From: Liopterus haemorrhoidalis
Lineage: Eukaryota; Arthropoda; Insecta; Coleoptera; Dytiscidae
DNA length: 64,000 bases
Reading direction: 5' to 3'
Assembly (NCBI GenBank): GCA_963971575.1
Contig: OZ020616.1
Coordinates: forward strand, 17,019,575 to 17,083,574
Shown: positions 43,828 to 53,800 of the stretch, one piece after another
Layout of the letters: each line of letters begins with the position of its first letter
Position numbering within the stretch: the first letter of the stretch is position 1
Position numbers and translations under genes: made by a program
Notes under the pieces: generated by a model
Told to the model about the DNA's origin: nothing
The model's input: only the letters and a program-made list of their open reading frames with translations
Database searches by the model: none

Positions 43828-45658
43828 GAATATAACGTCGTTCAGATGTCCGTCGCGGCTTTGCTTGGTGGCATGTATTCGGGAGGTCCAATTTTCAATG
43901 ACTTTGTCGCATAAATCTAGCTGAATTTGCTGGATGTCGTTTGTTATGTTGACTTTGAGGGCGTCAATTGTCTGTGGTTTATTCGCATAGACTTGCGATT
44001 TAAGATAGCTCCAAAGGAAGATGTCTAAGTGTGCAGTTACATTGGATGCGGAAACGTGCGAAGTTAAATGAGCATGGTTATAGTACTTGCATATTTGCGT
44101 GCGATAACTTGCGTCGAGGCATAAACATGTTTGTTTTTTGATGCGTCCAGCAAGCCAAAAATATGAGTTTTGATTCAAAGAATTTTTTCCAAAAGTTGGA
44201 AGCAGAATAGAATTGTTAATATGTTGCTGCATAACATTGGGGATTATTTATTTATTTATTTCGTTATTTATTTGTTTATTGATTTATTTTGTTTTCTTCT
44301 TTTCTTTGGAGTTCTACAGAAACAAATAGGTTTGTTTCTATCCGACAAAATCAACAAAAAATCCATTTCTGTCTGTCTATTTTTTCCGAGATTCATGTAA
44401 AAATTATTATTCATCCAGATGAAAAAGTACTTCAGGCAAGTTTTTTTATTCTAAACAATTTTTGTCATATACGGTTTTGCTATTAACAATAAAGGAGATA
44501 TTTCAAGATCTTAGTTTTAGTGTGTTTCACCGTAACTCCCGAAATATTCATCTAAAAATGCAAAAAATAACAAAAATAATTTGTTTTATTACTATAAATA
44601 ATGTTGTTTTATATGTTTTTGATATTAAGTTAATAATAATTGAGATATTTTAAATAAAATAGTTTAATTTGAAAGAAACCGCGCGCAATTCGCACGTATG
44701 TACTGAAACCACCCATCCCCGGATCAGGACAAGAACGTTCAGGGTAAACGCTCGTTACCGCACGCACGGATATAGTGTAATCATAGCCTAAAGGCGTTAA
44801 GTCGCACGATCTCGGTGGCCAGTTCACGTCGCCGCCGTTCGAGATAACCATGCCCTCAAATCGCTCGTGCAGAATGTCCATCGTGGCATGTGCTGTGTGG
44901 CACGTAGCGCCATCCTGTTGGAACCACATGTTATCGGTATTCATATCATCCAGTTTAGGCCACAAGAAGTTGCTTATCATCGATCTGTACCACTCGCCGT
45001 TGACGGTTATGGCAATCCCAGTTTCGTTTTGGAAGAAGTACTGACCGATGATTCCGCCAGACCAAAATCCGCACCAAATAGTGACTTTCTCGGGATGCAT
45101 TTGGTGCTGGTGTATTGGTATCGCCCCAAATCCAACCATTTTGTTTGTTCAGATATCCGTTCATCCAAAAATGGGCCTCGTCGCTAAAGATAAAATTTTT
45201 TTGGCGAAATTTGGGTCAACTTCTAACTGCTCCAAAGCCCAATCAGCCAATATAGGGCGTTATCTATGGTCGTTTACCTTAAGTTCTTGGGTTAGTTGGA
45301 TTTTATACGGGTGCAGACCCAAGACCCGACGCAAAATTCGCCAAGTTGAAGTCACAGAAAGGCCAAGTTCTTGTGAACGACGAGAAATTGACTATCTTGG
45401 GTTTTCCCGTACAGTCTCACGCACAGCAGCGATGTTTTCAGCAGATCTTGCATTTTGGTGACGTACTGGTGTTGGCTGATTATTTACCGAACCGGTTGAT
45501 TCGAATTTAGCCAGCAAACATCGAATAGTCAACTCAGCAGGACGATTGTGGCGAGGATAAAAATCACGTATTGCGCGGAACGTTTCTCGAACGGAGCAGT
45601 GACTTTGATAATAAAATTTGATGATTTGCACACGTTGTTCAACGCTATAACCTTCCAT
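43828..45658 (-). pseudogene. Mariner-type transposase, interrupted and frameshifted
   Basis: Reading the minus strand from the ATG at 45658: MEGYSVEQRVQIIKFYYQSH with RETFRAIRDFYPRHNRPAEL (helix-turn-helix), ARSAENIAAVRETVRENPR, then after frameshifts IFSDEAHFWMNGYLNKQ (first catalytic Asp, about 45190), ITVNGEWYRSMISNFLWPKL, FQQDGATCHTA (second Asp) and NWPPRSCDLTPL. It continues beyond the 763-bp insertion with DIFLWSYLKSQVYANKPQT and DKVIENWTSRIHATKQSRDG near the C-terminus. The order and spacing equal those of the deleted copy at 37.4 kb, which it helps interpret. Frameshifts make it non-functional. Confidence 0.88.
44029..44791. mobile_element. 763-bp DNA transposon, CTAA duplication
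   Basis: CTAA occurs at 44025-44028 and 44788-44791. Joining the flanks restores the transposase codons for TPLDIF. Terminal similarity is imperfect (TGCAGTTACATTGGATGCG against the inverse TATGATTACACTATATCCG). A stronger subterminal inverted repeat, TGCGTGCGATAACTTGCG at 44093 against inverse TGCGTGCGGTAACGAGCG at 44752, supports a TIR element. A (TTTA)n tract lies at 44246-44284. No coding sequence. The superfamily is unknown; 4-bp duplications occur in Chapaev-like elements. Confidence 0.8.
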
Positions 45659-45687
45659 GATGATTTGCCGTACACTACTAAATAATA

Positions 45688-46465
45688 GGGGAAACTTTTT
45701 AAGATCGCAGCGCCGTATGCGGCAAAGCTGGAACACTCGAAAGCCACATTAAACTGTTATTCGTGTATTTGTTTACATGGTGAAAATGAACACGAGTTGT
45801 ATTTTTCCTGTTTTCCGAGCTTTTTTTTTATTTAAAGGTAATCTACGATTTACAAGATATGTAATAATATACTATTCTAAAGAAATTTCAAGGATATTTT
45901 TAGTTTTTCATTGTATTTTTAATTCTTTTTGACTGCCTGTCAATATAATAACAACTAAAATATGGTAAATATATTAGTAAAAATTAATATCTCTGCCTGA
46001 AAAAGTAGAAGGGCCTTTTAATATATCAACTGATGATTTAGGCAAATTTTGTGTGCGATAAATGCTTTTTTTCAGTCTTTTTTTGGACGTAAAAAATCAC
46101 TTTCCATAAAATGCAACGGACAAACATGCCTGCATGGGCTTGGATTTTTGCCCATTTTTAGTTTTTGAGTCCATAAAAACCTACGATCCACTTTCTCTCT
46201 GCCTCCAAACGTCGTTTCAATTGATATTTTATTCGATTTAGGTTAGGTTAGGTAAATTATGGAATGTTTAAGAAGGATTCTTCATTATTCACGATTTACA
46301 TTGCGGCACACAACAAAATTGATTGTTTTTTTTCCATGATACACAAAAACAAAACACAAACAACAAAAAAAACAGGTATTTCTCCATTGAACAAAACAAA
46401 ACAATGTGGCTTTCGTATCTTTCACAAATTGCCACCAGATGTCAGGGCGCTTAGGAAGTTTCCCC
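45688..46465. mobile_element. 778-bp MITE, TA duplication, GGGGAAACTT ends
   Basis: The tips GGGGAAACTTTTTAAG and inverse GGGGAAACTTCCTAAG lie between TA at 45686-45687 and 46466-46467, inside the mariner 5' region. The subterminal stretch has GCGCC words on both sides. No transposase is evident. Confidence 0.88.
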
Positions 46466-46552
46466 TATTGACAACAAATTTGACAGATGTCACTTTAACA
46501 ATGGCTGCTACAAACTAATAAATTTCGAGCGTTCCTATTGAAAGACTCTTTA

Positions 46553-46757
46553 GAAATTATGGAAAAGTGGCGTCCAAGGGATGTAATTTGATGAAATTTG
46601 ATTCGGGCCTCCCCAAGACAAAATCCTGGCTGCACCACTGGTGTTGTCATAATTTTACAATGGTCGAGCCATGGCTTCTTGGCTGTTCATGTGAAGCCAC
46701 CACTGACTTGCACCAGTTGAATATTAGCTTTGTTAATAATATTTCTCTGTGTTACAG
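46553..46757. other. Upstream of XKR exon, hAT-tip remnants
   Basis: GTGGCGTCCAAGG at 46566 and CCTGGCTGCACCACTG at 46626-46641 look like two tips of a decayed hAT MITE. A pyrimidine-rich run ending TCTCTGTGTTACAG (AG at 46756-46757) is a good acceptor for the first visible XKR exon. No promoter could be recognised. Confidence 0.5.
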
Positions 46758-47889
46758 AGTCGGTAACGACTGAGATTGATGATGAGCCAGAAGAATTTAA
46801 AAAAATGAAACACGTTTACAATATCAGATGGTTTGAACTATTAATTATTCCACTATCCGCACTATTGTTTTTTGGAGACATGGGCACGGATTATTATTTG
46901 GCTTTTAACTACATCCATCTTACTTATATGCAAGACAGGAATCATCTGGACAATATCTTACAAAATAACATTCTCAACGATAAAGAATGGGAAAGGAGAA
47001 ATAATATTTACAGAAATATATGTAGTAATGTTTTAAAATATAAAGATATTTCTAACGGATTATTTTTTGACTTTAAAATCGTGAATGATATTCTAGAGAA
47101 TAACTCATTAGATATAGCTTTTAACAAAACTATTTTAGATGAGAATTTTATAGATAATTTTTTACGTGAGCTGTATAAAACGGACATAGCTTCCTATTTT
47201 GCCTTTAGGGAAATGGCGACAAAAATATTAGAACCAAATATGGTTAAATATCCTTTATTTAAGAAAGTATCGAACAAGTGTTTATTTTATTACAACTTTT
47301 TATGCAGTACGATTAAAAAAGATGAATTGTTATTTGTAAGTATTGCAAAGAATGGGCACCCTTTATTTTGCAACACATTAATTAATGACACTCCTGAAGA
47401 ATGGAACCAAAAGATCTGTGATCCTCTAAATAAAATTTTAACTATTTATAATAAATCTTTTTTTCATAAAAAAGTATGTGAATTATTTTATGTCGACAGA
47501 CCGTTGATTTACAGGTCTTTGTATGAATGGTGTGATTTAAATGATAACTGGTTAGAACAATTTTCAACTTATTTTCTAGAAAATGTTTTTTCTGATACAT
47601 TACTTTATCTTACCTATATTGGTCAGTCGATTTTCAATAAAGTACATTCCAATAAAAATGTACTTGATAGGGAATTATATAAACGAATTGTTTCGGAAGA
47701 GGTTGTAAGTTCTGCCCAGTTGTATTCTGCATATGAGTTACTTGATAAACAGTTGAAAAATTTCACTGAAGAAGATAAAGATGCAATTAAAATCAGTTAT
47801 GAAAAATATTACTGGTATGCCACATATGGAGCGATTACAGCCATTGTAATTGCAGGAGCAACTCTTTTCAACTTAAGAGTGCAACTCTG
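46758..47889 (+). CDS. XKR exon 1 (visible): first TM, long loop, second TM
   Basis: It runs from the acceptor at 46757 to the donor CTG|GTAAGA at 47889. Residues 9-36 (from ATG 46805) form the first membrane segment. Residues 40-335 form a polar loop with seven cysteines in contexts such as NICSNV, KCLFYYNFLC, FCNTL, KICDPL, KVCELF and EWCDLN. Residues 336-358 (TYGAITAIVIAGATLF) form the next membrane segment. The loop is predicted to face outside or the lumen; odd cysteine count leaves pairing open. No loop homology was recognised. Confidence 0.85.
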
Positions 47890-50800
47890 GTAAGAATTTG
47901 AAATTTGTATACAGAATGTCCCAGGCAAGTGGTTCATCATTGCTATCTTTATTTATAATATAGATAGAGATTCGGACTTTTTTTTTTAATGGAATATTCT
48001 GTATATTGTTAGGCCATTGGAATAACGATTTTTTTGTCTTTATATAAAACTAAACATGTTTATAATGACATTTTTAGGGTTTTGTAGGTATGACCAAAAA
48101 ACCCTTATACCGTCATTTTGTCGTCTGTCTGTCTGTCTGTCTGTCTGTCTGTTCGGTAAAAATTGTAGCCAAACGGCTAAATCTAGAGAGTTGAAATTTG
48201 GCATGCTTATACAACTCTTTGACCCGTACATAGGAAAAATACTAAAACATCTAAAAAACATATCCCCCTAAAAATATAAACAAATATGTGCTCATCGAAA
48301 ATAAAAATATTTTTTTATAATTCTGAGTAGGGTATCAAATGAAAGCCCTTGGTACGTGGATTAACGATCAAATTTTAATTTTTGCAAAATAAATTATTTT
48401 GAAGCGATTTTGGCCAAAATTGTGCAAAAAAAATTTTGCCCCACACCCTGTAGCCCAGATGGTTTAAACTAAAAATCTGAAAAAATTCTAAGTAATTTAC
48501 ATTGGTGTGAACCGGAATAGTACAACAGGAATTTTTGATCAGATTATGTTTTTGGAAAAAAACGCATTTTTTGTGTTTTTTGGCTAAAAATGTACACAAG
48601 TTACAGCTTTGTAACACGCTCGAATGGAAGGCTTACTCCTGGTGTAGTGGTACTTGCGCTGGCTTTTTCACCCAACTAAATCAGTTCGATCCCCACGAGA
48701 AGAGACAATATTTTTTTTGCATTTTTATGTTTAAATTATTTTTTCAAAATTCTAGTTATATTTTGGCAAATATGGCATTTAATTTTTAAAAGCGTAAATT
48801 TAATAACCAGTGGAAATTGTTTAAATTATAATTAAATTCTGTTTCAATGTACACGAAATCAGAGGGGCGGAGCTTATAACAACCAATGAAAGCCATAGGC
48901 GCAATTTTCAAAATCTTAAAGAACCTTGCTATATATATATAAAAAAAAAAAAATACTGCACATATTTAGAAACCTAAGTAATGGTATTATGCGTTCGAAT
49001 TAAACTTAACAAAACAAAAATTTTAATATAAAATTTGTTTTGGCATCCCAAATAATCATCATTCACTTACTAAATACCTGCAAAACCCTAAAATGTGTGA
49101 AAATTCACACTTCACATCAATTTTTTTAATAACGGAGATATCAACGTTACAAACTTATAAAAATAATACGATTAAAAACTTACATATAGTCGGATTGGTG
49201 ATAGAGGTGACTGTTACATGTATGTAGCAAGTAGTGCATTCATATAATAATCTAGTTACCATTTTTTAGCGATTTTAATTTTTTTTTTTTTTGTTATTTG
49301 TGTTAACTGTCAGTTTCTGGTAATAAATAGTAGTATTAATTAAAATTCGGCTTGCGGCCAATTATTAAATTCACAAACTTTAATTTTAAATCTGCTGGAA
49401 TAAACAACAAATTATAATCCAAAATTTACGTATGAGTATAAATTTTTCCTTATTTATAATTATAACCTTAAAATTAATAATTTTGTTTGTTTGAGTACTG
49501 CTGTAAATTTATTTTCGTGCTCTAATTAGTAAAGATATCTACGAATATTGCCATTTCTTTCTAATGTTTTGTTTTTTATTCAAATAATTTGGAAGGTTAG
49601 TTGTCAACTTGCGTCACTATACGTTACTATGGGTATGCAAATAATTATAATGATATAGACAGAGAAAGCATATAGTATTGAATATCGATACTTGTAGCAA
49701 CGAACAGTTACTTATCAGCAATCCGACTATATAATAAAAACAAAAGTAAAAATTACCAAGTATTATAGTTACAAATATTGTTCGAATAAATATCCATTAC
49801 TGTTTCAACACAATCTTATTCTTTATTTTATGTTTCGCATTACATTGTGTAACATATTTTTAGAAATGTTGCAATGCTGCAAGCAAGAGATATTTTATTT
49901 TTTATTTCGTCTACATTATTAACAGGATCTCTATAGACTGTATTTTTTAGAAATCCCCAAACAAAAAATCTAAAGATGTTAAATCGGGAGATCTAGGAGA
50001 CCAGTTAATAGGTCCATTAGTACCAATCCACTTGTCGTCATATTTATTTTGTAAGTAATTATTTACAAGATAGTCATTATGTGCAGGTGCAACATGATGT
50101 TGAAAATACTTCAAATTAATTCTGTACGCTATGGGTATATCGTCAAATAAATCTTGAAACCTATTTTCCAAAAAAATTAAATACTTTACAGTAGTCGAAT
50201 TTCCTTAATAGACCATACGGCCATATTTCGTAGAATTCCAAGCATGTGTATTTTCTTGTAAAATATCTCTTGCTTGCAGCAAAATTTCTAAAAATATGTT
50301 ACGCAATGTAATGCGAAACATAAAATAAAGAATAAGATTGTGTTTAAACAATAATGGATATTTATTCGAACAATATTTGTAACCAAAACACTTGGTAATT
50401 TTTACTTTTGTTTTTATTATATGTAAGTTTTTAATCGTATTATTTTTATAAGTTTGTAACGGTGATATCTCCGTTATTAAAATAATTTCATTATAAACAT
50501 GATTAATTTTTTATAAAGACAAAAAAAAAATCGTTAATCCAATATACAGGGTATTCCATTTAAAAAAATGTTTATTTTCAAAATATCTGGTAAACGAAAT
50601 ATCTAATTTAACCGAATCTCAATCTGTATTATTAAGAAAGATAGCAATGGTGAGCCACTTGGCTGGGACACCTTTATACGAGGGTTACCTTTTACCTTTT
50701 TTACAAAAACTAAGAAAGAAAATTTTTGTTTCGGAACAAACTGTTTTATTGCTTTTCAAAATATTCGTCTTTAAGATTTATACACTTTTCCATGCGTTCA

Positions 50801-53800
50801 AACCAATTCTCGAAACATTTTTTCCACTCTGAAGTTGGTATCTCAAAAACATGGTTTTCGAAGGCTTCAACAGCTTCTTGAGGTGATGAAAATCATTGTT
50901 CACGCATTTTTTATTTGACATTGGGGAATAAAAAAATCCATTAGGGGATAAATCAGGTGAATACGGACAATGAGACATTAATTCGATGTTTTTCTCCTTC
51001 AAATAATCAATTGTTTAACGTGCTGTGTGGGAGTTTGCATTGTTATGATGAAGACAAATGCGACGTTTTTGGTTGTTTTTCATGATTTTGTCGATGACTT
51101 CTGGCAGTGGCGCACCCAGGGGGGTGGCCCGGGAGCCCCCCCCCCAAGAAAGAGGGAAATACCAATTTTTTAAATTTTTTATCACTATTTCTTATGTAAA
51201 TATATGGATTTAAAAAGAGATGAGGACCTTTTTTTGGTTACCACTTGTATTTTAGAAGTGAGGACCTTTTTTTTAGGTCGCCATTTGTATGTTAAAAACG
51301 AGGAACTTTTTTTGTCTTCTGGGTCCCCCCCCATAAAAAATTCCTGGGTGCGCCACTGACTTCTGGCAAACAAATTGTTGTATACCACGCAGTATTAACT
51401 GTTCTCCGAACCTCTGTCCAGGACAACCGAAGAAACAAGCATTTTCTTGGAAGTGCTTTGTGAACGAACAACTTTTGTGGGTTTCGGTTCATCTTGGACC
51501 CAAACAGTGGATTGTTGCTTAGTTTCCAATTCATATGAATAAATCCAAGTTTAGTCACCTGTAACAATGTTGTACACGGATTTTTCAGTGCCTTGGTTGA
51601 TTTTTTTTAGCATTCCCTTACACCAATCAACACGAGGCTTTTTTTGAGCTTTTTTGATTATGCGGAATCCATAGGAAACAGATCTTTTTCACAGCTAAAT
51701 GTTCATGCAAAATCGAATGTATTGCAGTTTGCGATATGCCAAAGGATGCCTCTATCTCACGGTAAGTCACACTACGATCTTCTTCTACCATTTTGAGCAC
51801 AGCATCGATATTTCTCTGAATCACAACCGATTTTGGCCGACCTTCACGAGATTCATCACTGATGTACGCACGACCACGACGAAATTCTGCAAACCAATTG
51901 TCACCAGTCTTTTCTGATGGTTCTGCATTTCCAAAAGTTGAACAAAGTGAATCTATGCATTGCTGTTGCACAAACTTATTTTTTTAAACGCTCACTGTCA
52001 AAAAACTGATCGGTCAATTTATAAGCTGCCACTGATTTCACAATAACAAATATCATATTTTACGAATATATAGTCCGTTCAAAGGTGAGAATGCAGTATT
52101 GCTCTTATGGCAAATGGGAGCGGTGTTGCCAAATGTTGTAAAAGTGTCAAATGCGTCAATTATAATAATATGAAAAACTTGGTTTACAAAAATCAACTCT
52201 TATAAAACTCAAAATAACACTCAACAAAAACAAATGTCCATATGTAGAATACTGCGTCTTCACAGATCAGCGCGTTTTAGAGCTGGCAACGTCGACAAGC
52301 AAGAAAAGGATATCGTCATTGTGTAAACCCATTAGAGAGTATGAAAAAGAAGTACTCCATGTGTCCTGTACTGCATTCTCACCTTTGAACGGACTATAGT
52401 AATGACATATTTCAATATTGCCATCTAGTGGTCGTTTGTAAAAACATAAAAGGTATCCCTCGTATAATAACTTTAAGTGGAAGGATGTCATATTATTATC
52501 AGCATCTACTTTATCAGTATCTACTTTACCCTTTCTAAATCAATTATATTTCGTCTTGACAGGAAACGTTACAAATGGTGTCCCATCCATTGGATATGGC
52601 AGCCAGTGTACAGGCTATTAAATCTGCAGGTAGTTCATCTATATGCGTTAAACTGGCGTCGAGCCTACCATTACCTGAAGAACCAGAAGTTCAGCGGAAG
52701 TTGTGAGGAACAGATAACGAGCAAGGTACAAGAGAAGCAAATACTGCTGCGGAATTTTCAGGAGACGTATTGCGTGGTAACCAGAGTGAAGAACGCTGAA
52801 GCTCGCACTGAAGCTCTGCCCCAGTTAATACTTCAGCTATATATCGCTGTTTCTATTGAATTTCAGACAGGTATACCTTCATCAATATTCCTCGCCGTTT
52901 TTACCGACCGTCAACATATGTATATAAGGGAGGTATTGTGATCATACCGATTTTGACATTTCGAGATTTCGATGGATCTCCACGAATTGAGGTCCCTACA
53001 TAACGTTTTGACTATTTTTAGCATGATGTCTGTCTGTCTGCCCGGCTGTCTGTCTGTCTGTCTGTCTTTCTGTCCGTCTGTCCGTCTGTGTACACGTGCA
53101 GAGCAAATTAGGCTGAAAGGATTTTTATGAAACTGCATATTTAAGCTTTTGACATCAATGACACGAGTTGATCAACTTTTGGTAAAAATCGGTTAACTGT
53201 TAAAATCGTGTCGATTTTAAGATTTTTGCGAATATTTAGCAACAGAAAAATAAATCGAAAAAAGTTATTGAACTAAAGTTGCTATAAATGCAATACCTAA
53301 TAACTTTTATTTGAGACATATTTTGATAAAATGAAAAATTTCGACAAATTTTTGTAAATTTTTTTCATACTTTTATGTAACGTTTCCATGGTCATGATAA
53401 ATAATATCTCTGTTAGAAAATATTAGGCCAAGTTATTTCTACTATGCTGCTAGAATGTATTTTATACAAGTACTTTACGATGGCGGTCGGTCCTGTGGTG
53501 GCCACAGCTGATTTTTTGCGATATTATACATGTCCGTTTTTCGAGCCTAACCATTATCTCATGAACAGTAAGAGATACGAAGTCGGTTAAGTTGGGTAAA
53601 GTTGCCGACAGCGGCGGTGAAAGGCAGGGACGACAGGGGCATAAGCCCAGGGCGCCAGCTCTCAGGGGCGCCGAAACAAACGCTTAGATATACATATTCT
53701 AAGTTTTTATTAAGTTGAATTTAAAGATGTACACATTTATTGATTATATAATAATATTCAGTCTTCTTTTGGACTTCTGCAGAATATATAAAGCATCATA

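Larger units (their letters stand above)
43720..46550 (-). mobile_element. Mariner-like element broken by two insertions
   Basis: The tips AAGGGTCTTTCAATAAGGAC (43720) and the inverse GTTCCTATTGAAAGACTCTT (to 46550) lie between TA at 43718-43719 and 46551-46552. Removing the inserts 44029-44791 and 45688-46465 leaves about 1.29 kb, the normal size of a mariner. Both removals restore collinear sequence. Confidence 0.92.
49129..50477 (-). mobile_element. Mariner relative with very long inverted arms
   Basis: The tips ATAACGGAGATATCAACG / CGGTGATATCTCCGTTAT sit between TA at 49127-49128 and 50478-50479. With the Fam-K insert removed, the arms pair for over 200 bp (for example TTCGAATAAATATCCATTA and CATTACATTGTGTAACATAT with their inverses). 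A minus-strand transposase fragment lies between the arms. The insert also breaks the left arm at CATATA/TAATA, which the right arm keeps intact. Confidence 0.88.
50677..52464 (-). mobile_element. Mariner element in XKR intron 1
   Basis: The tips TACGAGGGTTACCTTTTA and inverse TACGAGGGATACCTTTTA lie between TA at 50675-50676 and 52465-52466. It is interrupted by a hAT MITE (51105-51358) and a TA-MITE (52071-52396); without these it is about 1.2 kb. Transposase remnants occupy the minus strand. Confidence 0.9.

Noticed and set aside
45688..46465. Transposase N-terminal extension (FPLLFSSVRQI) upstream of the mariner ATG
   Set aside because: These codons lie across the TA-MITE tip, so they are insertion sequence read in frame by chance.
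9534..53085. CRISPR-like arrays from the spaced (GTCT)n tracts
   Set aside because: They are uninterrupted microsatellites without spacers in a eukaryotic repeat.
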